A DNA stretch of 64,000 bases from a virus: the IMG/VR virus record IMGVR_UViG_3300002460_000002, positions 2,247-66,246 of that record. One strand, 5' to 3'. Below the pieces are notes generated by a model. That model was not told where the DNA came from, ran no database searches, and saw only the letters and a list, made by a program, of their open reading frames with translations. A program made the position numbers and the translations under genes. Positions 1-8,058 of this stretch are shown in pieces. Numbering within the stretch: position 1 is the first letter of the stretch; every line of letters starts with the position of its first letter.

Positions 1-242
1 CCTGCCGTCACGAGGCCGGCGATGCCGATCCCGCGCGTGCTCTTGCGAGCGGCCAGGATGCCGGAGACGATTCCCCCCAGCACGAAGCCGATCGTCGGCG
101 CCCACTTGTTGATCGCGGGACGTGTCTTCCCGAAGATCAACCTGGCCGCCAGAGTGCCCACCTGTGTGACGCCACCGCCGACCAGAGGCCCTGCCAGGCC
201 TTCGGACAGCGAGCCGTCGAATCCGAAATCGTGATACCGCAT
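1..242 (-). CDS. Small membrane protein, C-terminus cut by window edge
   Basis: The reading frame starts at an ATG preceded by AAAGGAA about 8 bases upstream and runs off the low-coordinate edge, so only the first 80 residues are visible. They contain a glycine-rich hydrophobic stretch and a second hydrophobic segment (IGFVLGGIVSGILAA) followed by basic residues, which is the layout of a small inner-membrane or virion membrane protein. It is the last visible gene of a minus-strand run of small phage genes. I do not recognise a family. Confidence 0.6.
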   Translation of the reverse strand, partial: MRYHDFGFDGSLSEGLAGPLVGGGVTQVGTLAARLIFGKTRPAINKWAPTIGFVLGGIVSGILAARKSTRGIGIAGLVTA

Positions 243-291
243 TTGCTGTTCCTTTGTTGGTGTTGAGAAAAATCTGTTGAGGTCTTCCGCC

Positions 292-390
292 TTATCGGCG
301 CTTGCGGGCTCGCTTGTGCTTCAAGCAGCCGCCCTTGCGACGACCCTTCTTCACGATCCCGTGCTTGCAGTGACGCTTTCGACGTGCCAT
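292..390 (-). CDS. Protamine-like 32-residue basic protein
   Basis: A 32-residue frame with ATG start and a good ribosome-binding site (AAAAGGAC). More than half of the residues are Arg, Lys or His, with two Cys. The composition resembles small nucleic-acid condensing peptides such as viral core peptides or protamines, and is similar to the basic Cys-containing product of 8059-8244. DNA condensation in the virion is inference. Alternatively it could bind RNA or the ribosome, since its length and composition also resemble L36-type proteins, but I see no L36 zinc motif. Confidence 0.55.
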   Translation of the reverse strand: MARRKRHCKHGIVKKGRRKGGCLKHKRARKRR

Positions 391-420
391 GTTCCTTGTC
401 CTTTTGTTGGGGTTTCGATC

Positions 421-915
421 CTACAGAGAAGCTCCGACCTGAATTCCGTTCGGCCATCGCAGGATGACGGCCTCGCCGCGCGCGAGAGACGCGAGCGGGC
501 CGCCGACCAGAGCCGACGGAAGATTGGTGAGGCCCATCGCGCGCATATTTTGGGCGACCTGTCGCGCGCCGGCTGCGACGGCCTGTGCCTGGACGGTGTT
601 CGGATTGCCGTCGATGTTGAATTGCCTGACGGGACGACCATCGGGGGCCTGTCCAAGGAGCACGCCCGCGGTCGGCACCGACGCGGCCGGTACGTTCGGA
701 GTGAACGCATTCCCGCTCGGAATTCCACCCGGCGCCATGCCGACCGGAATTCGGACCATGTCCTGCACGTAGTTGGCTTTGATATCGTGCCGGACACCCA
801 TCGGGTCGAACGGCGCGACGGCACCCGTCGACATGATGTTGTACGGGAGTGAGCCGCCGCCGGGCCCGTATCCACCGTATCCCCACTTCGGTTTTTGTTG
901 CTGTCCCAACATCAT
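421..915 (-). CDS. Gly/Pro/Ala-rich hypothetical protein, possibly virion
   Basis: 164 residues from the ATG-ATG start (MMLGQQQ), which has GGGGGT about 10 bases upstream. The in-frame ATG 8 codons earlier is less likely because it lies against the terminator at 938-974. The N-terminus is rich in Gln, Gly, Tyr and Pro, followed by small-residue-rich segments with few charges. No known domain is recognised. It resembles in style 51399-51830 (Pro/Gly/Met-rich, similar size), which sits in the other cluster of small genes. A structural role is inference. Confidence 0.55.
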   Translation of the reverse strand: MMLGQQQKPKWGYGGYGPGGGSLPYNIMSTGAVAPFDPMGVRHDIKANYVQDMVRIPVGMAPGGIPSGNAFTPNVPAASVPTAGVLLGQAPDGRPVRQFNIDGNPNTVQAQAVAAGARQVAQNMRAMGLTNLPSALVGGPLASLARGEAVILRWPNGIQVGASL

Positions 916-937
916 TTTTGTCTGACCCCCAAAATGC

Positions 938-974
938 AAAAAGGCGCTTTCACCGCCATCGCGGTAAAAGCGCC
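938..974 (-). terminator. Intrinsic terminator, minus strand
   Basis: A 14-bp stem (GGCGCTTT...AAAGCGCC, one mismatch) with a 4-base loop is followed on the minus strand by TTTTT. It sits downstream of the glycan operon that ends at 1067 and upstream of 421-915, so it should separate these two transcription units. Confidence 0.85.
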
Positions 975-1066
975 AGTTGTCTGGTAGCCCTGAGCGGGAT
1001 TCCGACGAATCCCTATTTCGAGATCACAAGGTACAGGAGACGCTGAGCGGCGTCAAGAGGGGGTCT

Positions 1067-1408
1067 CTACTTGACCATCGAATGGTTGTAGATGATCTCG
1101 AACTCAGCTGCTGTGCTCGCTGCTGTGACCACTAGATCGATGCTGTTCGCGTCGTTATCCGCGACTTGTGCCAAACCTGAAGTACCCGGCAAACTCCTGC
1201 AGTTGACTGAAATATTCATGTTGAAATTGGTGAACCCGGTCATGGAAGCAAGTGCCCTCAAATAGGCCTTGAGCGGACCAGCGGCGCAGTCACCGATCAT
1301 CTGCGTCCGTGTTCGGTTTTGTGTGCCGCCACCGGCACCGTCCGCGGTCAACCGATAACGGAGCCGGTGCGGACTGGTTCCAATAACCACGAAATTTCCG
1401 ACGGCCAT
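1067..1408 (-). CDS. Hypothetical protein, possible small beta-rich virion protein
   Basis: 113 residues, last gene before the terminator at 938-974, starting 13 bases after the stop of the glycosyltransferase gene 1422-3044. No strong ribosome-binding site is visible, so it may depend on coupling to the upstream gene. The sequence alternates short hydrophobic stretches with Thr/Asn/Ser-rich turns and has two Cys; it shows no signal peptide or membrane segment. I do not recognise a family. Confidence 0.5.
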   Translation of the reverse strand: MAVGNFVVIGTSPHRLRYRLTADGAGGGTQNRTRTQMIGDCAAGPLKAYLRALASMTGFTNFNMNISVNCRSLPGTSGLAQVADNDANSIDLVVTAASTAAEFEIIYNHSMVK

Positions 1409-1421
1409 GCGCCGAAGTGTA

Positions 1422-3044
1422 CTACGAGAACACCTTCCGCCACAACGGAGCTACGGCTTCCCACGTGTTCTCGACGAGAGTCCGGCGCCGGCCTTCTTCA
1501 GCTACGGCAAGACGATCCGACTCGTGCATGAGTAAATGTACGATCCGCTTGGCCGCGGCGTCGATAAAGGCTTCTGAAGTAACGGGAGGTCGGATGCAGT
1601 ACCCACCTTTGACAAGCTCTGGGAGACAACCGACCGCGGCCACGACCGGAACGGCGCCTACGGCCTGGGCCTGGAGAACAACCTCGCAGCGGTACGGTTC
1701 GTCGAGGGGGACGTGCAAGAAGATCCTGCTGCGCTCTAGGTAGTGATCTTCACCAGGACCGCGAACATCATCACCAACACCGGCACGATCTATGATCTCT
1801 TGCTCGACCTCGTTCGGCGCATCACTAACCGCTACCCACGGCATTTTTCCGATGTCCTTGTCAAGCTTCATGTTGAAACCGAGCGGACACACCTTGATGA
1901 AGTCCGCTGACAGAAATGGGTACGCGCGCCGGTACTGTTCAGCCTGGAATTCAGAAACGGCGATCAAACCCCGGGCACGATGCAGGCCTGCAAGCTCCAC
2001 CGGGTCCAGGGACGGGCGTCGGTCGAGGGGGAGGACGCACGAAAACTGTGCCCCTACCTTCGGAATGCTTGCAGCCGTGGCGTAGATCCTCTCATGACTC
2101 AAAATACTTTTCTTCGGTGGCGGATCGAACACCTCCGACAAGGGTACGACGATTTCCTGCGGCACCTCGGTATCGAAACCGACGATCGACCGACGCTGAA
2201 GCGCCTCTTGCGTCTGTATCCTCATGGAGTACCGCGGCAAAGCAGTATCCGTCGGACTCGCCTGTTCCAGTATCCGCAAAAACTTCTTCGCTTTTTCTAG
2301 ATCTGGAGGCTCGGATTGCAAACAGATGTCAAGACCAAGGAGAGCCGGACGCACAAAACGCGCTCTTTTATCCCACGGAAGAATGCTCAAAATCTCCTCG
2401 GCGGCAAGAAAACCGCGTTCGAGATGCTGGAGCGACTGGAACGACGACTCATACCGAGCGCACGAAGCGAGTCCGAAAAAGGCATCCGGCAGCGCTGCCA
2501 CAAGACTCGCCTGCGCGAACGCAGCGAACGCTTTATCATCGGCAGAATCCAAAAGCGCGTTCCCCTCCCGCACCAACTTCGCCGCCAACAACACTCCACT
2601 CTCCTCATGCGGCGGTCGATGCTGAACGACCGGTCCCCCCGACGTGAACACGTTCGACGCCACGAAGCCGTGATAGTTCACGAGCCCCATCAACTTCGAC
2701 GGGTCCACGGTCGGCCAAAGAAAGTCTTCCAACCGCTCGGGAAGAGGCTTCCGGGCGAAACGCAACCGGTACGTGGTCTCGACTCGCTCATGGGGCATGA
2801 GGACGACGCGCTTGTTCTCTGAGATCATCTTGGCGAGCGCGTCACCCAGGGGGCCATTGATCTTCTCGTGGAGGCAAAAGAACCCGACGATGTCCGCATC
2901 GGTCTTCGCCGCGGCTTCCTTCCACTTCTCTATTTCGTGAGGCTCCCCAAAAAGATAAACGACTTCGTCGAAACTCAAATACTCCTCGGGAAAATTCTCG
3001 TCGAAGAAGCCTTCCAACCCCATCACCAGCGCGATGGTCTTCAT
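1422..3044 (-). CDS. GT4-like glycosyltransferase with large N-terminal region
   Basis: 540 residues. The C-terminal part, from about residue 438, has the nucleotide-sugar-binding half typical of GT-B enzymes: a strand and turn (IFLHVPLDEPY), a Glu followed by a helix (EVVLQAQAVGAVPVVAAVGCLPELV) and a final helix. This is the E-x7-E-like region of GT4 transferases. The middle carries Ala-rich helical repeats that may be a diverged copy of the TPR-like module of 10500-20584. It probably transfers a sugar from an activated donor in the cytoplasm. It overlaps 3041-3598 by 4 bases. Confidence 0.7.
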   Translation of the reverse strand: MKTIALVMGLEGFFDENFPEEYLSFDEVVYLFGEPHEIEKWKEAAAKTDADIVGFFCLHEKINGPLGDALAKMISENKRVVLMPHERVETTYRLRFARKPLPERLEDFLWPTVDPSKLMGLVNYHGFVASNVFTSGGPVVQHRPPHEESGVLLAAKLVREGNALLDSADDKAFAAFAQASLVAALPDAFFGLASCARYESSFQSLQHLERGFLAAEEILSILPWDKRARFVRPALLGLDICLQSEPPDLEKAKKFLRILEQASPTDTALPRYSMRIQTQEALQRRSIVGFDTEVPQEIVVPLSEVFDPPPKKSILSHERIYATAASIPKVGAQFSCVLPLDRRPSLDPVELAGLHRARGLIAVSEFQAEQYRRAYPFLSADFIKVCPLGFNMKLDKDIGKMPWVAVSDAPNEVEQEIIDRAGVGDDVRGPGEDHYLERSRIFLHVPLDEPYRCEVVLQAQAVGAVPVVAAVGCLPELVKGGYCIRPPVTSEAFIDAAAKRIVHLLMHESDRLAVAEEGRRRTLVENTWEAVAPLWRKVFS

Positions 3045-3598
3045 CGGCCCCTGATCGGCCCGAGGTTTCGGACCACGGCGATCTCGATGTTCGTTTCGAG
3101 CGGCGTAGCCGGGGTTCGGGTGATGAGGGTCTCGATCGAGACCTTGCCTTCAACTTGTTCAACGACAAGATGCTGAACAGTTCGACCATGTGCCTGCACG
3201 AGAACTAGACTGCCTGGATCTCGTGGCTGTACGATCGTCTTGAGACCATCACGCCAGGTCGGCGCTGCTGAATCTCCGCTTCCACCAACCTTGCCTTTCT
3301 CATCAAGCACAATACTCGAAAGCAGATCTGGCTCCCCCTCACGGTACACGCGTACTTTCAGATCTGACCCCGGGTGGTACCCGTTCAAGGTGTTGAAGGT
3401 CCGGATGTCGAACACCAAACCCGTGAGCCCCCGATCGACGACCGCAACCCGATTCGGCGTCACTGTCTCGACGAACACGAACGGTCGTGGACCGGGCTCT
3501 ACCACCAATTGGTAGACGTTCATGCCGACCTTGTCGATCACGCAACCTTGGGGCTCGCGCTTTCGGTCTCCGTAGCGACTGATGACGGCGGTGATCAT
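3041..3598 (-). CDS. Hypothetical protein of the glycan operon
   Basis: 185 residues, overlapping both neighbours by 4 bases, so translation is coupled within the operon. The sequence is beta-strand-like throughout (alternating Val/Ile and polar residues) with no Cys-rich, membrane or obvious catalytic motif. It starts with an ATG. I do not recognise it. Position between glycosyltransferase genes suggests a role in the same surface-sugar process, but that is only context. Confidence 0.55.
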   Translation of the reverse strand: MITAVISRYGDRKREPQGCVIDKVGMNVYQLVVEPGPRPFVFVETVTPNRVAVVDRGLTGLVFDIRTFNTLNGYHPGSDLKVRVYREGEPDLLSSIVLDEKGKVGGSGDSAAPTWRDGLKTIVQPRDPGSLVLVQAHGRTVQHLVVEQVEGKVSIETLITRTPATPLETNIEIAVVRNLGPIRGR

Positions 3599-3825
3599 CG
3601 GGTCGGCTCTAGAGCATGCAACAATTTCTCGGGTGACTTCGCAGATACCGCATTCTTCTTGAAGCTTTCATCCCCGTGTGAAACCACCGTCCAATCTTGA
3701 TTCAACGCCACGATTTCAACACAGATTAAACAAACAAGACCAAGCCCGTCATCGACCGCGTACTCCGCTGGTGCACCAACAAACTCGCTAAGAACAAGAC
3801 TCAACTGCTTGGCGGTAAACCTCAT
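3595..3825 (-). CDS. Hypothetical 76-residue protein
   Basis: Short frame coupled to both neighbours by 4-base overlaps. It has a hydrophobic central stretch (LGLVCLICVEIVAL) with two Cys, possibly a buried strand-helix rather than a membrane span because acidic residues flank it. No family recognised. It is kept as real because the tight overlaps extend the operon without a gap. Confidence 0.5.
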   Translation of the reverse strand: MRFTAKQLSLVLSEFVGAPAEYAVDDGLGLVCLICVEIVALNQDWTVVSHGDESFKKNAVSAKSPEKLLHALEPTR

Positions 3826-4538
3826 TCCCGCCTCCGAATCGCGGCCTCGATGCGCGGCAACCTCTCCAGATCGTCTGGACCGTCGATGTCGTCGATGTAG
3901 TCCCAGAGATCCACATCGACCACGGTCGCCCCGAGATTATCCTCGGCCATGTGCATGAACCGCCAAAGCCGCGCGTTCTTCTCGACGATGTCCGCGATCC
4001 GATCAGGGTCATCTACTCCGCCGCGGTGCAACGTCTCCTTAAGCGTTTCTACTTCAGCGAGCACGATCTCAAGCTGGTGAACGACCAGGCCGCGTTTGCT
4101 GGCCGAAAACGAGAACCCGTACAGCTCCCCGGCCGGCCGCCCGGTATGGATGTTCGGCGAAAATCGCCCGGCGAACGTGATCGGGACCGACGGGTCGATC
4201 AACTTGGTGAGGATGGTCGGCGAGAAGACGACGTCCCCACACAGCACGAGGTACCGGTCGATCGCGTGAGATTCGAGCGGAAGCGCCCCGGCGACGGCCG
4301 CGAGGAAAAGCGGGTCCACGCTGTCCACGCGTTCGGCTCTTGCGTCAGACGCGAACATGATCCAGTCGGGCGTTGGTGGCGCCACAACGCGCACAATCAC
4401 CCGGTTGACCTCACGCAACATCCGTACCGTTCGGTCCACATTCGGTTCACCGTTCACCGGAACCAGCTGCTTCGCGCCCTCGTAGGATCCCATACGGGTC
4501 TGCTTCCCGCCGCACATGAGGAGAACGAAGAGGTTCAC
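3822..4538 (-). CDS. Sugar/polyol nucleotidyltransferase
   Basis: 238 residues from a GTG start; a TTG 12 codons upstream is the other option. The N-terminus has the nucleotidyltransferase signature LMCGGKQTRMG followed by a Lys (K23) and the PVNGEP segment, as in GlmU/IspD-type enzymes. A later LCGDVVF supplies the metal-binding Asp. It should activate a sugar phosphate to an NDP-sugar in the cytoplasm. The upstream overlapping gene is a ROK-like sugar kinase (4571-5347), so the two may form a kinase-nucleotidyltransferase salvage route feeding the glycosyltransferases. The GTG choice is supported by a promoter with its -10 seven bases upstream. Substrate unknown. Confidence 0.75.
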   Translation of the reverse strand: MNLFVLLMCGGKQTRMGSYEGAKQLVPVNGEPNVDRTVRMLREVNRVIVRVVAPPTPDWIMFASDARAERVDSVDPLFLAAVAGALPLESHAIDRYLVLCGDVVFSPTILTKLIDPSVPITFAGRFSPNIHTGRPAGELYGFSFSASKRGLVVHQLEIVLAEVETLKETLHRGGVDDPDRIADIVEKNARLWRFMHMAEDNLGATVVDVDLWDYIDDIDGPDDLERLPRIEAAIRRRE

Positions 4539-4574
4539 TGCTAGTTTGCTAACATAGTAGCAAAGCCCGGTCAA
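4536..4574 (-). promoter_or_regulatory. Leaderless promoter overlapped by tandem 8-bp boxes
   Basis: On the minus strand TTGACC (4574-4569), a 17-bp spacer, then TAGCAA and 7 bases to the GTG start of the nucleotidyltransferase. The -10 overlaps the boxes GTTAGCAA and ACTAGCAG (4553-4538), the same 8-bp repeat found at the RHH gene 33714-33848. The promoter lies inside the end of the upstream gene, so it would be an internal, possibly repressible start. Confidence 0.4.
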
Positions 4575-5347
4575 GTCTCAATCAACGCCGCCCCCGGCCC
4601 GAGCCCGAGCGTCAACACCAGCACCTTCCGGCCTTCGGGAAGGTGGGCCCTGGCGCACTCGGCCGCCAGCTCGGCGTCGTTGATGACGTAGACCTGGGTG
4701 TCCGCCGGCACATCCGCCAACACTTCATCCACGAAAGTCTTGTGCCCGGCCACTCCGTACGTGCTTTCACCCGGCACCAGGTCATCCCCAATCGGAAACG
4801 GCAGGCTCAAAAGCAGCGGCACGTTCGGAAGCATCGTCGAAGCCTCTCGAACCGCATCCCGAATGAACCAAATCGACCGCTCTTGCTTCCCAAGCACGTC
4901 TTCAATCGGAATGGTTGAAAAATCCCGAGCGACGACGAAGCTGGCGCCGGGCGACGCGTAACACTTCACCGAAGTCTGTCCCACATCGACCACGACCATC
5001 AGATCCTTGTTCGCAAAAAGCGCCTCTTTCGCGGTCCAGGCGTAGTTTCGACCGGCGAACATCCAGACTGGTGGCGCTCGCAGCATGTCCTGCAGCCCGA
5101 GCATCTCGGCACCGCCGCCTGCCAGGAACACGGTGTCAAACTCATGCTCCCGCTGAATAACCCCACACCCGCGAATAATACCGCTGGCGACGATACTCGC
5201 GGCTTCGGTTCTTGAATACTTGCGCGACAGGTCTTCGGTCAGACGCGCTCCGACTACTTCCCAAAACTTCTGCCCGCTGCCGACATCCAGATCCCAGACC
5301 TGCAGCGGTCGGACACCCGGGCACGAAAGCCGAACGATCCGGCTCAC
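4571..5347 (-). CDS. ROK-like sugar kinase, apparently circularly permuted
   Basis: 258 residues from a GTG that overlaps the stop of 5344-6039. The C-terminal half reads like the first half of a ROK/ASKHA kinase: VVVDVGQTSVK (phosphate-1 loop, about residue 118), YVINDAELAAE with the catalytic-type Asn-Asp, then LVLTLGLGPGAALI (phosphate-2 loop), after which the protein ends. The N-terminal half has FLAGGGAEML (about residue 71), resembling the adenosine-binding element normally found at the C-terminus. The order therefore looks swapped. ATP-dependent phosphorylation of a sugar is likely but the substrate is unknown. Coupled to a nucleotidyltransferase gene. Confidence 0.6.
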   Translation of the reverse strand: MSRIVRLSCPGVRPLQVWDLDVGSGQKFWEVVGARLTEDLSRKYSRTEAASIVASGIIRGCGVIQREHEFDTVFLAGGGAEMLGLQDMLRAPPVWMFAGRNYAWTAKEALFANKDLMVVVDVGQTSVKCYASPGASFVVARDFSTIPIEDVLGKQERSIWFIRDAVREASTMLPNVPLLLSLPFPIGDDLVPGESTYGVAGHKTFVDEVLADVPADTQVYVINDAELAAECARAHLPEGRKVLVLTLGLGPGAALIET

Positions 5348-6039
5348 AACGTCAGGGCATCGAAGCCCTCTCCTCGAAATGAAGTCGCCTTCCGGTTGAC
5401 CTTCGGCACCCATGAAAACACCGACGAGACTTCACCCACGTGCTCGACGAGATTCGGAACATGCAGCGCGTACTCGGTCCAGGGTGAATAGAGGAGCTGG
5501 TGCGAGAAGAGCGCGTCGGCTGAATGCTTGTTCGGGACCTCGTCGACCCAGTAGCGCGCGTTCTCGACGAGATACTTCATCGTGCGCTGCGGGAACATGA
5601 CTGCCTGGGTTCCCCAGAAGCCTCGCCCGTCGGCTCCCATCACAGGGACTTTTCGCAGGCCGTCCGCTGCGCCGTACGGGCAGTCCTTCATGTCGAAGAA
5701 ACTGATGAACGCGCAGTCGTCGGGGACGCCGATCTGGCGCATGCGGTGAACGGCGCTCTTGCAGGCGACCACGTCATCCTCGAAGAAGAGCATGCGGTCG
5801 AACTCGGCGCCGAAACGAAACGCCGCAAAAACCGCCTTAAGATTTCCAACAGGTCCACCCGGTATCGGAACAATTCCCCAACCAGTAGACAAAGCAGTAC
5901 TACGAATCGTCTCATCCGGCTCGCCGTCGACAATCACGATCTTCTGATCTGCCCCCGCACGATCGAGCGACGCCAATGTGTCCTTCAGATAAGACTTCCC
6001 GCGGTTCGGGGTGGTCAGGACGACAAGGACATCGCGCAT
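5344..6039 (-). CDS. Glycosyltransferase (GT25/GT2-like), FEDDV motif
   Basis: 231 residues. An N-terminal nucleotide-sugar fold (VLVVLTTPNRGKSYLKDTLASL, then VIVDGEPDE) is followed by LFFEDDVV, the metal-binding motif of GT25-type transferases. The closing segment (VEHVGEVSSV, ATSFRGEGFDALTL) matches the C-terminal domain of 13899-15740 (VQHMGDESLVG, STFIGVDADAMTLI), so the two genes share one domain family. It probably adds a hexose to a phage or host glycan in the cytoplasm. It begins 5 bases after the stop of 6045-7043. Confidence 0.7.
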   Translation of the reverse strand: MRDVLVVLTTPNRGKSYLKDTLASLDRAGADQKIVIVDGEPDETIRSTALSTGWGIVPIPGGPVGNLKAVFAAFRFGAEFDRMLFFEDDVVACKSAVHRMRQIGVPDDCAFISFFDMKDCPYGAADGLRKVPVMGADGRGFWGTQAVMFPQRTMKYLVENARYWVDEVPNKHSADALFSHQLLYSPWTEYALHVPNLVEHVGEVSSVFSWVPKVNRKATSFRGEGFDALTL

Positions 6040-6044
6040 CGAGG

Positions 6045-7043
6045 TTACCGGCGTCGGCGACGCTTGCGCTTGTAGATGAAAAAGGCACCGGTGCCGGCGA
6101 TGACCGCAAGACCTGTAAGCAATGCGCCGGTTTTGAAATTGGACTGTCCTGCGACCGCTCCGTACATCTCTTCCGAATACTCGGCTTGCGGCTCGAACTG
6201 TGGTACGGCTTCAGGAACGTAAGAAGCAGCGGCTGGCGGAATATAAGCCGAAGCCTCTGGAGGAACGTAAGCTGAAGCGGCTTGCTGCGCGTATTGTGCC
6301 GCCGACGGAACCGGTGCACCCGGTTGGTAGCCAGGCACGTTACTGGCCGCGTACGCCTGTACGGTCTGAGATGCGATCTCCCCAGCCGCCCCCGCCTTCT
6401 TAAGAACGTTGTTCAAGAGAAGCGTCAGCGGTGGAAGTGAAGCCGCGATCAAACTCATCGTTGCCGGATCCACGCCAAGATTCGTCGACATTCCAAGACC
6501 GTTCACACAAAACGGCGTGTCCGCCCCGGCGAAGAGCGCCAACAGATAACCCTGTGGACCTCCGCTCTTGAGCTTTGCTTTTGTCCAGCCTGCGGCTTCG
6601 TTGTTTTCGGCGGCGGTCGGAACGTTCGACTTTCGCCGCAACTGAGCCAGCTTGAGCGCGCGCCCCTTCTTCAACGAAGTGACGCGATTCCTGAGCGGCG
6701 AAACCAGCTTGTTGAAGACGGCCGCCGAAACAGCCACGATCGGTTTGGTGACGACCTTTGCAACGGTCTTCGCACCGGAAGCGACCTTTTGCAACGCGCT
6801 CTTCTCCGGCATGTGGCAGATCCACTTGCGTTGAGCCGGATTCCAATACTGTGTCTTCGGAGACTTGCACTGCGCCGATGGCGGACAGTAATAGGAGCCG
6901 TACTGCGGAAAAGGGGCTCTCCCGTCCGGGCAACGTGTCCCAGGCGGGGGAGCACGTTTCGCCGCTTGAGCCGCCAGATCTCGTTCAAATCGAGTGGGTG
7001 GCGCAACACCGAACCCGTTGATCGAAACTAGCCCCGTGTCCAC
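6045..7043 (-). CDS. Membrane-anchored Ala/Pro-rich protein with Arg-rich tail, likely virion
   Basis: About 332 residues if started at the GTG that has a -10 seven bases upstream; ATGs at 7055 and 7112 are alternatives. The first third has paired Cys (GTRCPDG, YYCPPSAQC, WICH) and a basic stretch; the middle has a hydrophobic segment (LIAASLPPLTLLLNNVL). Then come repeats of the type SAYVPPEASAYIPPA. The end is a membrane span (GALLTGLAVIAGTGAFFI) followed by ten residues that are almost all Arg or Lys. The architecture parallels 8254-9921, which also ends in a Pro-rich region, a span and a basic tail. Function unknown; a membrane-linked structural role is inference. Confidence 0.6.
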   Translation of the reverse strand: MDTGLVSINGFGVAPPTRFERDLAAQAAKRAPPPGTRCPDGRAPFPQYGSYYCPPSAQCKSPKTQYWNPAQRKWICHMPEKSALQKVASGAKTVAKVVTKPIVAVSAAVFNKLVSPLRNRVTSLKKGRALKLAQLRRKSNVPTAAENNEAAGWTKAKLKSGGPQGYLLALFAGADTPFCVNGLGMSTNLGVDPATMSLIAASLPPLTLLLNNVLKKAGAAGEIASQTVQAYAASNVPGYQPGAPVPSAAQYAQQAASAYVPPEASAYIPPAAASYVPEAVPQFEPQAEYSEEMYGAVAGQSNFKTGALLTGLAVIAGTGAFFIYKRKRRRRR

Positions 7044-7050
7044 GGGCTTC

Positions 7051-7117
7051 ATCATGCCGAATCGCGGCGTCTGGGTCAACCGACCTTGACGGATCGGGCA
7101 TTTACGGCGCATTCTAT
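7051..7117. promoter_or_regulatory. Divergent promoter pair
   Basis: Plus strand: TTGACG (7086-7091), 18 bp, CATTCT, then 7 bases to the ATG at 7123. Minus strand: TTGACC (7079-7074), 17 bp, CATGAT (7056-7051), then 7 bases to the GTG at 7043. Both would produce leaderless transcripts in opposite directions. The -10 boxes are poor matches, so this rests mainly on the repeated spacing seen elsewhere in the window. Confidence 0.4.
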
Positions 7118-7122
7118 CGAGG

Positions 7123-7635
7123 ATGTCTGCGCCGCAACTCCGCGCCCACACCGTCTACACGCTGGAAGATCGCGTGAAGATTCTGCGGCGGTTGGTCTGG
7201 GCACCGGAAGGTGGACTGAGAGACCCGCTCATGCGCCGGCTCGGGCTCGCGGTCACTCAAGGCGTGAAAGCTCGCGACGACATGGGTGAACTCGGCGCGA
7301 TCTTCGATGCCGTCGTGAAAAATGTCCGCTACACCGGAGACATCGCAAGCAAAGACACGTTCCAGACCGCGCTTCGGACGCTACAGTTCGGTGGAGGTGA
7401 CTGTGATGATCATGCGACGCTTTGCGTCACTCTCGCGATGGAAAACGGATTTGAGAGTAAGTTCCGGATCACATCTAACACCGGCAACAGCTGGGACCAC
7501 ATCTACGCGATGTGTGGTGTTCCAAAACACAAGCCCTCTCGCTGGGTCGCGCTCGACACCACACTAGGTATCGGCAAGTTTGGACGCCAACCCCCGATGG
7601 CGAAATATCGTGACTTCGCAGTAGGTAGCGGATGA
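7123..7635 (+). CDS. Transglutaminase-like cysteine protease
   Basis: 170 residues carrying the transglutaminase-core triad in order: Cys94 in GGGDCDDHATL, His126 in WDHIYAM and Asp145 in VALDTTLG. Bacterial and phage proteins of this superfamily usually act as peptidases or amidases and often sit near virion or cell-wall genes. There is no signal peptide. It begins a plus-strand run with two small proteins and a peptidoglycan-binding-like protein (8254-9921), so cell-wall processing or virion maturation are both plausible. The start lacks a usable ribosome-binding site and is probably leaderless. Confidence 0.75.
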   Translation: MSAPQLRAHTVYTLEDRVKILRRLVWAPEGGLRDPLMRRLGLAVTQGVKARDDMGELGAIFDAVVKNVRYTGDIASKDTFQTALRTLQFGGGDCDDHATLCVTLAMENGFESKFRITSNTGNSWDHIYAMCGVPKHKPSRWVALDTTLGIGKFGRQPPMAKYRDFAVGSG

Positions 7636-7829
7636 ACTCAAACACTCGACGACTCATCCTCCCTACCGGAGACTTCTTCGATCTACCGATGCCCCGCGAC
7701 GGCGGCCGGTTCGTGCAGAAGCCTCAACTTCTCGGCGCCGTCGTCGCTACCGACATCATCATCCCCGTGGCGATCGGTCTCGCCATCGGCGGCATCGCAG
7801 CCTTCGCTCTCTACAAGGCTTTCAAGTGA
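7632..7829 (+). CDS. Small single-span membrane protein
   Basis: 65 residues, overlapping the protease gene by 4 bases. The C-terminal half is one hydrophobic span (IIIPVAIGLAIGGIAAFALYKAF) ending in Lys. The N-terminus is polar with several Arg. Likely anchored with its short basic end in the cytoplasm or virion interior. No family recognised; coupling to the transglutaminase-like gene suggests joint expression. Confidence 0.6.
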   Translation: MNSNTRRLILPTGDFFDLPMPRDGGRFVQKPQLLGAVVATDIIIPVAIGLAIGGIAAFALYKAFK

Positions 7830-7984
7830 CCTTTCCCGCGTTCTGGCAGTTGTTCACGAAGGTTGTCGGGCGTCTGATTAACGAGAAGGCGCACACCGAA
7901 GTCACCATCACCCTGCGCGACGGCCAGATCCAACTCGTGCGGATCAACCGCACGTACTCTCCGGAAAACCTGCCGAACGTGTAG
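7826..7984 (+). CDS. Hypothetical 52-residue protein
   Basis: GTG start overlapping the stop of 7632-7829 by 4 bases. The product begins with an amphipathic helix (TFPAFWQLFTKVVGRLINE) and continues with two beta-like strands (EVTITLRDG, IQLVRINR). No recognised domain. Translational coupling and clean codon use support it as real. Confidence 0.5.
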   Translation: MTFPAFWQLFTKVVGRLINEKAHTEVTITLRDGQIQLVRINRTYSPENLPNV

Positions 7985-7987
7985 TCG

Positions 7988-8017
7988 TTGACGGAAGCGC
8001 CCCGCCCGGGGTACTCT
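7988..8017 (+). promoter_or_regulatory. Promoter upstream of basic Cys-rich gene
   Basis: TTGACG, 18-bp spacer, TACTCT, about 35 bases before the ATG at 8059. The spacer holds CCCCGCCCGGGG, a short self-complementary stretch. Unlike most promoters in this window it leaves room for a leader with a strong ribosome-binding site (CAGGAGAA). Confidence 0.5.
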
Positions 8018-8058
8018 GTCTCTGTCCTCGGTCGAAACCAATCCCAGGAGAATTCACG

